A stretch of DNA of 64,000 nt from Sphingobacteriales bacterium (lineage in GTDB: Bacteria; Bacteroidota; Bacteroidia; Chitinophagales; Chitinophagaceae), in NCBI GenBank assembly GCA_004144175.1, contig SEFT01000002.1:124001-188000 (forward strand). The letters run 5' to 3'. The notes beneath the pieces are model-generated. The model was not told where the DNA came from. It saw only the letters and a list, made by a program, of their open reading frames with translations, and did no database searches. Of this stretch, positions 16,761 to 25,881 are shown piece after piece. How positions within the stretch are numbered: the stretch's first letter is position 1; each line of letters starts with the position of its first letter. The translations under genes were made by a program, and so were the position numbers.

Positions 16761-16790
16761 AAAAGCCCCTTGCTTACGCAAAGGGCTTTT
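16761..16790. terminator. Bidirectional terminator
   Basis: AAAAGCCC and GGGCTTTT arms plus an inner TTGC/GCAA extension across one mismatch, with A/T runs on both sides, between two convergent genes (16716 and 16813). Confidence 0.8.
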
Positions 16791-16812
16791 CAATATTTAT
16801 GTTCTAAACTAT

Positions 16813-18390
16813 TTAATGCTGCACCACCAGCTTTTGCGTTTTCACGCGCTCGCCTGCGATGAAGCGTAGCTGGTACATGCCATTTGTCAGGTCGCTTACG
16901 GAGTAGGTACGGGCTGCATAGCCTTCTTCCATCCGCTCGTTGTTCGCCAATGTTTTTACCACCTGACCCAGTGCATTCACTACTTGTATGTTCACACGCT
17001 CCGCCTTAGCCAGGTATGTTTTTACGATCAGCTGGTTCGATGCCGGGTTCGGATATGGCTCAAACAGTTCCTGCGCTCCAAAGGCATTGGTATTCGGTAC
17101 GCTTAGTTCTATGGTAGTCGGGTCGATGACGATATTTTCATCCCCGTTTTGATACATAGATGCTATGAAATAAGTCAGCATCATCTCATCCTTCGTGCCC
17201 TCGCCTTCCTTCACCAATATGGGCGGATTGCTCGGGTTACGCGGGTTATTAGTCGTATTATCGTAGAAGGCATTAGAATACAGCATCGTAAATATCGGCA
17301 CCTTCATCATCTTCTTAAACATATAGAAGCCCTGCCAGTGGAAATCCCAGTTCTTGATGTTGATGAACTTAAGCGTATCAGCACCGCTTACACCAAATAC
17401 GTTGATTTCCTTACCTATCAGGTGCATGTGCGGCGCTACACCCAGCAGCGATATATTATAAGGCAGCAACTGCTGTTCTGTAAAGCTCTTCGTTTGGTTA
17501 GCTGGTATTACCAGCGGCTTGTCGATATTGGTAACGTGGTTGAGTGCCGGGATAATGAACACATCGCGTACAGGCGTTGGCGAGAAGAAGAACTTGATTT
17601 TCGTAGAGTCCACCTGCCCGTCAGAGCCCGCAGGGTAATGTATCTGTATCACGATGTCGGCATCCTTAGGCAACTTTACACCAAAGCCAGTAGGATATTT
17701 CAGCGGTGCAGTACCAGGTACCCATCCTCCCAACAGTATCGCATCATCAGTTCCTATACCGCCAAAGCTGGTATAGCCCGGTTCAGTAGTAGCAGCATCA
17801 AGGCCCACGGCTGTACCTGTGGTATCAGCATATACCAGTACGTGGTGGACAATGGGGCGGTTGCCCGGTATCGCTTCAAAAGCCGTAATGAATTTATCGG
17901 CCGATTGCGTATTAGGCACTACGAAGCACTGGTATACGTCGCCTTTTGCGTTTGTTGCAGTAGATGTATAGTGCGGTATTTTAGCGATCATATCAGGTGC
18001 ACCTGCCAGGTCGCCATCGGGGTTAAAGGTTGGTACAGGAGGTGCCTTTGTTGGGTCGCCCTGTGTTGCGCCACCTGCTGCCCACTCTTTTATCTTATTT
18101 ATCTCCGTAGCCGACAACAAGCGCTCATGCGCCAGGCGGCTATAATGCGGGTCCGGAGGCCATGGCGGCATCGTCTTCGAATGTACGGCAGCCGATATGC
18201 TGGCCGCCCTTGTTGAAGCCTCACTAAAAGTAGTAAGCGAGAACGGGGCAATACCACCCGGGCGATGGCAGGATGCACACTTGTTGAACAGGATAGGTGC
18301 TACGTCAGTGCTCCAGACAGTCGCCTGGGCATTTACATCAGCACCTGCTGCACATGCAAGCGCAACAAGAAAAAGTAGTTTTCTATACAT
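16813..18390 (-). CDS. Secreted cytochrome c / copper type II monooxygenase-like protein with T9SS sorting domain
   Basis: A 525-residue protein. After a signal peptide (cleavage near VNAQ) comes a cytochrome-like haem site CASCH at residues 38-42 with a following MPPWPP. The next part resembles peptidylglycine alpha-hydroxylating monooxygenase domains, with Cu-ligand candidates His182-His183 (IVHHVLVY), His251 (IQIHYP), and HMH at 321-323 (APHMHLIG), and a Met in IASMYQNGDEN. The last 80 residues (FEPYPNPASNQLIVK to QKLVVQH) are a type A T9SS C-terminal signal. The predicted product is exported and attached to the cell surface, probably redox-active on an extracellular substrate. The reaction is inferred from ligands and not known. 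Monocistronic, convergent with the gene at 16276. Confidence 0.85.
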   Translation of the reverse strand: MYRKLLFLVALACAAGADVNAQATVWSTDVAPILFNKCASCHRPGGIAPFSLTTFSEASTRAASISAAVHSKTMPPWPPDPHYSRLAHERLLSATEINKIKEWAAGGATQGDPTKAPPVPTFNPDGDLAGAPDMIAKIPHYTSTATNAKGDVYQCFVVPNTQSADKFITAFEAIPGNRPIVHHVLVYADTTGTAVGLDAATTEPGYTSFGGIGTDDAILLGGWVPGTAPLKYPTGFGVKLPKDADIVIQIHYPAGSDGQVDSTKIKFFFSPTPVRDVFIIPALNHVTNIDKPLVIPANQTKSFTEQQLLPYNISLLGVAPHMHLIGKEINVFGVSGADTLKFINIKNWDFHWQGFYMFKKMMKVPIFTMLYSNAFYDNTTNNPRNPSNPPILVKEGEGTKDEMMLTYFIASMYQNGDENIVIDPTTIELSVPNTNAFGAQELFEPYPNPASNQLIVKTYLAKAERVNIQVVNALGQVVKTLANNERMEEGYAARTYSVSDLTNGMYQLRFIAGERVKTQKLVVQH

Positions 18391-18510
18391 TGAGACGTGA
18401 TTTACCGCAAATTACTAAATCATTATGTTATATACGTATTTAATATCACCTTTGTTTTTCTTTTAACGCATCTGCCTTTACATCTATTCCTTCAATTAAC
18501 AGCCGTAAGT

Positions 18511-18518
18511 TATATTTG
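18511..18518 (+). promoter_or_regulatory. -7 box upstream of valS
   Basis: TATATTTG matches TAnnTTTG and lies 32 nt before the valS ATG. No good TTTG element is seen at the expected upstream spacing. Confidence 0.4.
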
Positions 18519-18550
18519 CAGACTTCAACTGTTTGCATTAGATACAAGTC

Positions 18551-21181
18551 ATGGAACTGAGCAAGAACTTTCAGCACGGCGAGGCCGAACAAAAGTGGTA
18601 TAATCATTGGAACGATTCGGGATATTTCAAGTCGCAGCCGGACGGTCGTCCTGCGTACACGATAGTCATGCCCCCGCCCAATGTTACCGGCGTGCTGCAC
18701 ATGGGCCATGCGCTTAACAATACCGTACAGGACATCCTCATCAGGCGTGCCAAGATGCAGGGTCACAATACCTGCTGGGTACCCGGTACCGACCACGCCT
18801 CTATTGCTACGGAAGCCAAGGTAGTAGCTATGCTGCGCGATCAGGGTATCGATAAAAAGAACCTGAGCCGCGATGAGTTTCTTAAATATGCATGGGAGTG
18901 GAAAGAGAAATACGGCGGCATCATCCTGAAGCAGCTGCACAAACTGGGCTGCTCGCTCGACTGGGACCGTACCACCTTTACTATGGACGATAACTACTAT
19001 GCAGCAGTTATCAGGGTATTTGTGGACCTGTATAACAAAGGCCACATCTACCGCGGCGTAAAGATGATCAACTGGGACCCTAAAGCCAAGACGGCCCTTA
19101 GCGACGAGGAGGTGATCTTTAAGCCAACCAATAGTAAACTATACCACGTACGCTACCGCATAGATAGCGACACAGAAGAATACATAACGATAGCCACCGT
19201 ACGCCCCGAGACCATACTGGGCGATACTGCGGTGTGCGTACACCCCGACGACCCGCGCTATGCGCACCTGAAGGGCAAGTATTGTTTTGTGCCGCTCATC
19301 AACCGCAGGATACCGATCATATTCGATGACTATATCGATATAGAATTTGGTACGGGTGCGCTAAAGGTAACACCCGCCCACGACCTGAATGACTACAACC
19401 TGGGCCAGAAGCACAACCTGCAGGTAGTAGATACGCTGAACGAAGACGGCACCATGAGCGAGGCTGCGCAGCTATACATTGGCGAAGACCGCTTTGCAGT
19501 ACGCAAGAAGATAGTAGAAGACCTGAAGACAGCGGGCAACTTTGTAAAAGACGAGGACTACGCCAACCAGGTAGGCCACTCTGAACGCAGCGATGCAGTG
19601 ATAGAGCCGCGCCTGTCGATGCAGTGGTGGTGCAAGATGACCGATATGGCCAAGCCTGCGCTGGAAAACGTGATGAATGATACCATCGAATTCCACCCGG
19701 CTAAGTTTAAGAACCTGTACCGTCACTGGATGGAAAACATAAAAGACTGGTGCATCAGTCGTCAGCTGTGGTGGGGCCAGCGCATACCTGCCTGGTACGA
19801 TGCCGAGGGTACTATATACGTAGGCGAAACAGCGGAACAGGCGCATGAGCAATACCGCAGCAAAAAGCCCGAACTGGCTGCCAAACAACCGGAGCTAAGG
19901 CAGGAGGAAGACGTGCTGGATACCTGGTTCAGCAGCTGGCTGTGGCCGATGGAGGTATTTGACTGGAATAAATCGCCCGACAATGCCGAACTGAAATACT
20001 ACTACCCTACCAATACGCTGGTTACTGCACCGGAGATCATCTTCTTCTGGGTAGCACGTATGATAATGGCGGGGTACGAATACCTGGGCGAAAAGCCATT
20101 TGATAAGGTCTACTTCACGGGCATTGTACGCGATAAGCAAGGCCGCAAGATGAGCAAGTCGCTGGGCAATTCGCCCGACCTGCTGGGGCTGATAGACGAT
20201 TTCGGCTGCGATGCTGTACGCTTCAGCGTAATGATATCGTCACCTGCCGGTAATGATCTGCTGTTTGATGAAAGCCAACTGGAGCAGGGCCGCAACTTTA
20301 CTAATAAGATGTGGAACGCCCTGAAGCTGGTAAAGATGTGGGAAGCTAAAACAGATAATAGCATCAGCGTTGGTACATCCCAGTTTGCGATAGACTGGAT
20401 GGAACAAAGACTGGAAGAAGTAGCTGCGCAGGTAGATGAACTGGTGAAAGACTTCCGCCTGAGCGAGGGACTGAAAACTATCTATTCCCTTATATGGAAC
20501 GACTTCTGCTCGTGGTATCTTGAGTGGGTAAAGCCTGCTATGAACCAGCCGATGTCGGCAGATGTGTATGAGCGTACAGTAAGCATCTACGAACGACTGC
20601 TGCAACTGCTGCACCCGTACATGCCGTTCATTACCGAAGATATTTATCATCAGTTGCGTATCGACCGTACCGATGACCTGATAAACCGCCAACTGTCTGC
20701 TGCGCAAAAGGCAAATGAAGAAACATTGAAGCACGGCAGCATGCTGCAAGAGCTAATAACAGCTATACGAGATGCGCGCAACAAGAATCAACTGAAGCCG
20801 AAGGACACCATCAAGCTGTATATAGACACAAAGCAGACTGCCTTCTATGAGCAAATAAAAGACATACTGGCAAGGCAGGTAAATGCAGATGAAATCGGAT
20901 TTACCAGCGAAGCTAAACAAGGCTCTATATCAGTAGTAGTACAAACCGATAAACTGTACCTGCAGGCCGAGACTGCCAATGTAGATACAAGCGTGCAAAA
21001 GGAGCAGATGCAGAAAGAGATAGAATACCTGCAAGGCTTCCTGGTGAGCCTGGATAAGAAGCTGGGCAACGAGCGCTTTATGCAGAACGCCAAACCCGAA
21101 GTGATAGAGAATGAGCGCAAGAAGCAATCGGACGCACTGGCTAAGATAAAAGCGCTTGAAGAAAGCATTAGTTTGTTGTAA
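18551..21181 (+). CDS. valS: Valine--tRNA ligase
   Basis: An 876-residue class I aminoacyl-tRNA synthetase that charges tRNA-Val in the cytosol. The HIGH signature is PNVTGVLHMGH at residues 43-53. The CP1 editing domain occupies roughly 190-340, with GTGALKVTPAHDLNDY characteristic of ValRS. WWGQRIPAWY and DVLDTWFSSWLWP precede the KMSKS loop (GRKMSKSLGNSPD, about residue 533). The anticodon-binding domain follows, and the last 70 residues form the tRNA-binding coiled coil. The length is normal. The ATG at 18551 begins MELSKNF, as in relatives. The small exported protein gene starts 10 nt after its stop, so read-through co-transcription is likely. Confidence 0.97.
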   Translation: MELSKNFQHGEAEQKWYNHWNDSGYFKSQPDGRPAYTIVMPPPNVTGVLHMGHALNNTVQDILIRRAKMQGHNTCWVPGTDHASIATEAKVVAMLRDQGIDKKNLSRDEFLKYAWEWKEKYGGIILKQLHKLGCSLDWDRTTFTMDDNYYAAVIRVFVDLYNKGHIYRGVKMINWDPKAKTALSDEEVIFKPTNSKLYHVRYRIDSDTEEYITIATVRPETILGDTAVCVHPDDPRYAHLKGKYCFVPLINRRIPIIFDDYIDIEFGTGALKVTPAHDLNDYNLGQKHNLQVVDTLNEDGTMSEAAQLYIGEDRFAVRKKIVEDLKTAGNFVKDEDYANQVGHSERSDAVIEPRLSMQWWCKMTDMAKPALENVMNDTIEFHPAKFKNLYRHWMENIKDWCISRQLWWGQRIPAWYDAEGTIYVGETAEQAHEQYRSKKPELAAKQPELRQEEDVLDTWFSSWLWPMEVFDWNKSPDNAELKYYYPTNTLVTAPEIIFFWVARMIMAGYEYLGEKPFDKVYFTGIVRDKQGRKMSKSLGNSPDLLGLIDDFGCDAVRFSVMISSPAGNDLLFDESQLEQGRNFTNKMWNALKLVKMWEAKTDNSISVGTSQFAIDWMEQRLEEVAAQVDELVKDFRLSEGLKTIYSLIWNDFCSWYLEWVKPAMNQPMSADVYERTVSIYERLLQLLHPYMPFITEDIYHQLRIDRTDDLINRQLSAAQKANEETLKHGSMLQELITAIRDARNKNQLKPKDTIKLYIDTKQTAFYEQIKDILARQVNADEIGFTSEAKQGSISVVVQTDKLYLQAETANVDTSVQKEQMQKEIEYLQGFLVSLDKKLGNERFMQNAKPEVIENERKKQSDALAKIKALEESISLL

Positions 21182-21191
21182 CTTTAATAGA

Positions 21192-21656
21192 ATGAAACGA
21201 TTATCAATTTTTCTGGCTTTGCTGCTGACCGGTGCTGTGGGTATTGTGGCACAGACAAATAAGGATAAAAGCAAAAAACCACCTAAGGCGAAACCCATAC
21301 CTGTGTACTTAGGTAATGAGTACATGGATGGGGCCATGCCGAGCAGCGCATTTGGTACTGCTCTTGCCAAGGGATTGAAAGGAAAAGATTCATCGGGTAA
21401 AACCTACACAGTGAACGGCTTCAGGCTAACCTATGTAGAGCGCAACCTATATGAAGATGCTGAAGGCAATATGAAAGTAGAACCGGACTATATGATGGAA
21501 TATTGCTTTGGCGATAGCGTCATCTGGTTCCTGAGGAATAACCTGGCTTCGCGTGCAAAGGCGGGCGATACAGTTTATTTCGACAACATAACACTCACCT
21601 CCCCCGAGGGCCATGGCGCGCAAGGGAAGGGTATAAAACTAGTGCTGACCAAATAG
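21192..21656 (+). CDS. Secreted protein resembling the C-terminal domain of GldM
   Basis: A 154-residue exported protein with a signal peptide (MKRLSIFLALLLTGAVGIVAQ) followed by a lysine-rich linker. The body (GKTYTVNGFRLTYVERN, NNLASRAKAGDTVYFDNITLTSPEG) matches the layout of the terminal Ig-like domain of the gliding/T9SS protein GldM, where a YxVxxF strand is followed by AKxGDxVYFxxI and a final strand. It is a free-standing domain, so an accessory envelope role is likely but the partner is unknown. The start at 21192 was chosen because it places the signal peptide; an ATG at 21156 overlaps valS. The 3' end is inside the arm of a terminator. Confidence 0.65.
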   Translation: MKRLSIFLALLLTGAVGIVAQTNKDKSKKPPKAKPIPVYLGNEYMDGAMPSSAFGTALAKGLKGKDSSGKTYTVNGFRLTYVERNLYEDAEGNMKVEPDYMMEYCFGDSVIWFLRNNLASRAKAGDTVYFDNITLTSPEGHGAQGKGIKLVLTK

Positions 21657-21668
21657 GTCAGCACTAGT
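21638..21668. terminator. Bidirectional terminator overlapping the stop codon
   Basis: A perfect 13-bp stem (ACTAGTGCTGACC / GGTCAGCACTAGT) with loop AAATA and T-rich flank. The TAG stop codon of the upstream gene spans the loop, and the minus-strand GDSL gene ends 10 nt away. Confidence 0.82.
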
Positions 21669-21677
21669 TCTTTTATG

Positions 21678-22280
21678 CTAAGCTTTTAAAGCCTTCGCTA
21701 TAACAGGCGCTAGTCTTTCGGCCCATACCGCATATTCCTTACCCGACGGGTGCAATTTATCTTCTGCCAGGAAAGCATCCGTAGTTCCGTTCGTTCTGGT
21801 GCTATCGGTTATGTCTACGTAGTGGCACTTATGCGCTTCAGCTATCTCTTTATTAGCACTGTTATAGTCGTCGATCTCTTTCGCCACCTGCGCTTTATCA
21901 CGGTCTTTATTGAATGGCGTTACCCCCCAATCAGGTATCGACACGACGAACACATGACGCGCATGCCCGTTGGCAAATACAATGGCCTGATCGAGCAGTT
22001 GCGTAAATTCTTCTTTATAGTTATCCAGGTCGCGACCATGGTATTGGTTGTTTACGCCGATAAGCAACGTCACGAACGAGAACGTCTCCATGATGTTATG
22101 CTCGCGTATGGCCATAGCCAGTTCGTCGGTGGTCCAGCCGGTCTTGGCTACGATCACGGGCGCTGCTACATCCAGCTTTTGTTCGCGTAGCAAGGCTGCT
22201 GTCTGATATGGAAAGTTCTCGTCCATGGGCACTTGTTCGCCTATGGTATAAGAGTCGCCGAGGGCAAGATATGAGTACAT
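21678..22280 (-). CDS. SGNH/GDSL hydrolase
   Basis: A 200-residue serine hydrolase of the SGNH superfamily (lysophospholipase, arylesterase or sugar esterase). Block I is YLALGDSYTIG with nucleophile Ser10. Block III is FVTLLIGVNNQYHG, supplying the oxyanion Asn. Block V is AEDKLHPSGKEYAVW, supplying the Asp-x-x-His pair. No signal peptide is visible, so it appears cytosolic, although the start at 22280 is close to the first motif. An ATG at 22307 would add nine residues (MAIVNQDHL) with no signal character. The substrate is unknown. It converges on the gene at 21192. Confidence 0.9.
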   Translation of the reverse strand: MYSYLALGDSYTIGEQVPMDENFPYQTAALLREQKLDVAAPVIVAKTGWTTDELAMAIREHNIMETFSFVTLLIGVNNQYHGRDLDNYKEEFTQLLDQAIVFANGHARHVFVVSIPDWGVTPFNKDRDKAQVAKEIDDYNSANKEIAEAHKCHYVDITDSTRTNGTTDAFLAEDKLHPSGKEYAVWAERLAPVIAKALKA

Positions 22281-22339
22281 AAGATGATCTTGATTTACGA
22301 TAGCCAAATTACTGAATACAATCTATAGGTCCACCAGTC

Positions 22340-22525
22340 CTATTTTTCGATGAACGGAGATAGTATGAGTTCTGATGCTTTTACATGCTCGTCAAAATTC
22401 ATGTGCCGATTCTTTCTAACAAATTCCTCGAGCGCAATTTTAAAATCCATAGCACTATATGTCATTTGAAATTTAGCTTCGTAAGTAGCCAGAACAGCCT
22501 GGTACAAGGTATCAATATAGTTCAT
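22340..22525 (-). CDS. Small hypothetical protein
   Basis: A 61-residue helical, charged peptide (starts MNYIDTLYQAVLATYEAK, ends SELILSPFIEK) with no signal peptide or membrane segment. It resembles no family I know. It is read in the same direction as its neighbours, between the GDSL hydrolase and the aldehyde dehydrogenase, with 59 and 80 nt spacing. The even residue usage argues for a real gene, but at this length the call is weak. Confidence 0.45.
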   Translation of the reverse strand: MNYIDTLYQAVLATYEAKFQMTYSAMDFKIALEEFVRKNRHMNFDEHVKASELILSPFIEK

Positions 22526-22605
22526 ATTATGTTTTCAATTAACCTAAAGATACACAGATGCATCCATTGCGGATGCTTTATTTATCAATCTGCCCTCTCA
22601 CTGCC

Positions 22606-23979
22606 CTACTGAATAAATACAGTTTTGATATTGACAAATTCGCGGATGCCAAAGCCGCTTAGTTCACGCCCATAGCCACTCTGCTTAATACCGCCGAATG
22701 GCAGGCGCGGGTCAGAGTGAACAAATGAGTTGACGAAGCAATTACCGGCTTGTAGTTCTGTAGCGGCTATCTGCTCTGCCCTCTTCCTATTCTTCGAGAA
22801 GATACCAGCACCAAGGCCGTAGATGCTGTCATTAGCCAGCTGTACCGCATGTTTTTCGTCCTTTGCTTCTATAATGGCAGCCACGGGGCCAAACAGTTCT
22901 TCATCATAGGCAGGCATACCCTTCTTTACATTGCTAAGTATTGTTGGAGGGTACCAGGCTCCATCCTGCTCGGGTATATAGCCACCGCACAGCAGCTTTG
23001 CACCCAGGGCTATACTCTTCTGCACCTGCTCATGCAGTTCATCACGCAGGTCTACACGCGCCATAGGGCCTATCTTATTAGCACGGTCGAAGGGGTCGCC
23101 AAATTTCGCTTGCTGCATCTGCTCCAACATCTTCTTTTCAAATTCTTTCCTTATTCCTTTTACTGCTATGAAACGCTTGGCAGCTACACAGCTTTGCCCG
23201 CTGTTTACAAGCCTTCCATCTACGCAGGTTTTCACAGCCAGCGCCATATCCGCATCTTCCAGTATAATGTATGCATCACTGCCGCCCAGTTCCAGTACCT
23301 GCTTCTTAATATGCGCTGCTGCTACCGACGCCACCTTGCTACCTGCGGAAGTGCTGCCGGTAAATGTAATAGCGCTGATTACAGGATGCGCAATGATATC
23401 TGCAACACCTGAAGACGGCACCAACAATGTCTGGAATAAACCTTTCGGCGCACCCGACTTTTTTATAACATCCTCTATAGCTATGGCACAGCCGCTTATG
23501 TTCGATGCATGTTTCAGCACCATCGTATTACCTGCCGTCAGCGCAGGCCCCATAGCGCGGAATACCTGCCAGTAAGGGAAGTTCCAAGGCATAATAGCGA
23601 ATACAACCCCCAGCGGCTGGAACGATACATAGCTCTTACGTGCATCAGTCTCTACCAGTTCATCAGCCAGCAGCTTTTTGCCTTCCTGCGCATAAAAGTC
23701 AAATGTGCGTGCACATTTTTCCACTTCGTCGAGGCTTTGCTGTATAGGCTTACCCATTTCGCGGGTAGCCAGTTCGGCAAGTTTTTGCTTTTGCTTACGC
23801 AGTTCGGAGGCTATGGCCTGTAATACTTTACCTCTTTCCCCTAATGGTACATTACGCCAGTTTTTCGATGCCTGTTGCGCCTTTTTAAGTGCTTTTTCTA
23901 TGTAAGTGCTATCGTGTGTATTATAGTTTGCAATCTCTTTTCCTGTGGATGGATCGATGGAGCTAATTGTGTGCGACAT
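22606..23979 (-). CDS. NAD(P)-dependent aldehyde dehydrogenase, succinate-semialdehyde dehydrogenase-like
   Basis: A 457-residue ALDH-superfamily enzyme. Residues seen are the cofactor-binding MPWNFPYWQVF (about 128), the glycine turn ITFTGSTSAGSKVA (about 204), the catalytic base Glu in LELGGSDAYI (about 229), and the nucleophile Cys in NSGQSCVAAKR (about 263). The C-terminus holds EELFGPVAAI and LPFGGIKQSGYGRELS. Sequence flavour is closest to succinate-semialdehyde dehydrogenases (GabD/Sad group), but substrate specificity cannot be fixed here; no GABA pathway genes are adjacent. It is monocistronic and has a long gap upstream. Confidence 0.9.
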   Translation of the reverse strand: MSHTISSIDPSTGKEIANYNTHDSTYIEKALKKAQQASKNWRNVPLGERGKVLQAIASELRKQKQKLAELATREMGKPIQQSLDEVEKCARTFDFYAQEGKKLLADELVETDARKSYVSFQPLGVVFAIMPWNFPYWQVFRAMGPALTAGNTMVLKHASNISGCAIAIEDVIKKSGAPKGLFQTLLVPSSGVADIIAHPVISAITFTGSTSAGSKVASVAAAHIKKQVLELGGSDAYIILEDADMALAVKTCVDGRLVNSGQSCVAAKRFIAVKGIRKEFEKKMLEQMQQAKFGDPFDRANKIGPMARVDLRDELHEQVQKSIALGAKLLCGGYIPEQDGAWYPPTILSNVKKGMPAYDEELFGPVAAIIEAKDEKHAVQLANDSIYGLGAGIFSKNRKRAEQIAATELQAGNCFVNSFVHSDPRLPFGGIKQSGYGRELSGFGIREFVNIKTVFIQ

Positions 23980-24069
23980 ATTAAGAATGGATCAGGATGC
24001 AACTTTAGGAAGATTTGTGGGATAAGCAATTTATATCAACAAAAAATTAACAGCTGTACCTAATAGATT

Positions 24070-24232
24070 GCCCCTAAAGGGAAAGGGTTATTTGGTAATC
24101 AGAGTTTGACTTCTTTTTATAATCTTGCTTAGTGATTGTTTTATGAGGAACTCCCCTTTAGAGGTTTGGGGCCTGTTCCCCCTTCAGGGGGTTAGGGGGC
24201 TTGGCTACAGCCGGGCATAAAAAAGCCCGGGT
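24070..24232. repeat. GC-rich palindromic intergenic repeat cluster
   Basis: The 498-bp gap between 23980 and the phosphohexomutase start contains several short palindromes: CCCCTAAAGGG at 24071-24081, CCCCTTTAGAGG near 24153-24164, CCCCCTTCAGGGGG at 24178-24191, and CCGGGC/GCCCGG at 24211-24216 and 24225-24230. The run CCCCTTCAGGGG...GGGGGCT recurs in inverted orientation at 25882-25940. No open frame or RNA motif is seen in the gap; the last 60 bp before the gene contain a TATTTTTG box at 24404-24411. Confidence 0.65.
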
Positions 24233-24477
24233 AAACACCAGGGCACTTTCTCACACACATGAATTACTCTACTCTTTTCTTCAAAATACCGTGCCACTAA
24301 ATAGTCCTACTACGACTTAGATATAAATTCCTGGCTACATTACCAGATTATCAACTTTGCCCACAAAAAATGATGAATAAGGCTAATAGAATACAATGTT
24401 TTCTATTTTTGCCGGCATCAGGAATGAATTTTTAGCGTAACCGATTACATTGTAACTTTTTGAAATCATATACATAC

Positions 24478-25881
24478 ATGACACCCGACAAAATCAAATT
24501 CGGTACAGACGGATGGCGCGCCATCATTGCCCAGGATTTTACTGTTTACAACGTAGCCCGTGTATCAAAAGGGCTGGCCGATTGGCTGCACAAAAGAGGC
24601 AGCAATTCTAAGGTAGTACTGGGGCACGATTGCCGCTTCGGTGGTCCGCTTTTCTGCGAGGCAGTTGCTAAAGTACTCTGCGCCAATGGAGTGAAGGTAC
24701 TGATGGCCAAAGGCTTCATCAGCACACCGATGATATCGATGGGTGTACTGAAATTAGGCGCTCAACAGGGTGTCGTTATCACAGCGTCGCACAACCCGCC
24801 TACTTATAACGGATATAAACTGAAAGGTGCGCACGGCGGTCCGTCTAGCCCTGCTGACATAGCGGCTGTGGAAGCGCTGATACCCGAAACTGTGGAAATA
24901 CCACAACAGGGCCTTGCACATTGGGAAAGCCAGGGAATGTTGGAGTACATCAACCTGGAGGACATGTATGTAACATACCTGAAAGAGAAATTTGATTTTG
25001 ATGCACTGGCAAAGTCGCCATTTAAACTGGCTTACGATGCTATGTTTGGCGCAGGGCAAAATGTAGTTCGTCGCCTGTTGCCTAATGCAGTATTGCTGCA
25101 TTGCGAAAACAACCCGGGTTTCAATGGCCGTGCACCGGAGCCTTTAGATAAAAACCTGCAGGAGCTTTCTAAAACGGTAGCCTCTACCCCGGAGATAAAA
25201 ATGGGACTGGCCACAGATGGCGATGCTGACCGTATAGGACTTTACGATGAGGATGGCAAGTTTGTAGATGCGCACCATATTATACTGCTGCTGATACACT
25301 ACTTACATAAGTACAAAGGCATGAGCGGTAAGGTGGCTATCGCCTTCTCTACTACCGACCGCGTAAAGAGAATGTGCGAGGCTTACGGCCTGCCGATAGA
25401 GATAACGCCGATCGGCTTTAAGTACATCAGCGAGATAATGACGAAGGAAGACGTACTGGTAGGCGGCGAAGAAAGCGGTGGTATTGCCGTAAAAGGCCAT
25501 ATACCGGAGCGCGATGGTATCTACGATGGTATCATGCTGTACGAGTTCATGACACAGACCGGCAAGACGCTGAAGGAGCTTTGCCAGGAAGTGTACGATG
25601 TGGTAGGTACGTTCGTATACGAGCGTAATGATATACACATCGAGAACGACATTAAAGAAGCAATCATCAGCAAAGCGCAGGAAAATGCTTACCCCATATT
25701 CGGTAAGTATAGCTTTAACCGCATAGAGACTGTAGATGGCGTAAAATACCACTTGGACAATGGCGGATGGATATTGCTGCGTGCATCAGGTACTGAGCCG
25801 TTGCTACGTATATATGCCGAAGGTAACAGCCGCGACGAAGCGCTGGATATACTGGAAGACGTAAAGAGGACGATATTATAA
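24478..25881 (+). CDS. Phosphoglucomutase/phosphomannomutase family protein
   Basis: A 467-residue alpha-D-phosphohexomutase. The four-domain layout is present. Domain I has the phosphoserine loop TASHNPPTYNGYKLK with catalytic Ser104. Domain II has the Mg-binding loop DGDADRIG near residues 247-254. Domain III has the sugar-binding VGGEESGGIAVKGH. Domain IV has the phosphate-binding RASGTEPLLRIY. The exact substrate (glucose-1-P, mannose-1-P or glucosamine-1-P) is not decided; the sequence near GEESGG is closer to PGM/PMM than to GlmM. The ATG at 24478 is preferred over an upstream TTG. A TATTTTTG box lies about 67 nt upstream, and a hairpin terminator follows the gene. Confidence 0.92.
   Translation: MTPDKIKFGTDGWRAIIAQDFTVYNVARVSKGLADWLHKRGSNSKVVLGHDCRFGGPLFCEAVAKVLCANGVKVLMAKGFISTPMISMGVLKLGAQQGVVITASHNPPTYNGYKLKGAHGGPSSPADIAAVEALIPETVEIPQQGLAHWESQGMLEYINLEDMYVTYLKEKFDFDALAKSPFKLAYDAMFGAGQNVVRRLLPNAVLLHCENNPGFNGRAPEPLDKNLQELSKTVASTPEIKMGLATDGDADRIGLYDEDGKFVDAHHIILLLIHYLHKYKGMSGKVAIAFSTTDRVKRMCEAYGLPIEITPIGFKYISEIMTKEDVLVGGEESGGIAVKGHIPERDGIYDGIMLYEFMTQTGKTLKELCQEVYDVVGTFVYERNDIHIENDIKEAIISKAQENAYPIFGKYSFNRIETVDGVKYHLDNGGWILLRASGTEPLLRIYAEGNSRDEALDILEDVKRTIL

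Noticed and set aside
17149-18216. A 355-residue open frame on the plus strand inside the T9SS cytochrome/monooxygenase gene.
   Set aside because: It is antisense to a gene with clear domain and signal content; its translation is rich in Arg, Tyr, His and Cys and has no domain.
20240-20749. Antisense open frame of 169 codons in valS.
   Set aside because: valS is complete and conserved here; the antisense frame is a shadow produced by codon bias.
24211-24250. CCGGGC/GCCCGG hairpin with nearby GGGC as a terminator for the aldehyde dehydrogenase or an RNA.
   Set aside because: It lies upstream of the minus-strand aldehyde dehydrogenase gene, lacks a T-tract and sits inside a repeat cluster; treated as part of the repeat.
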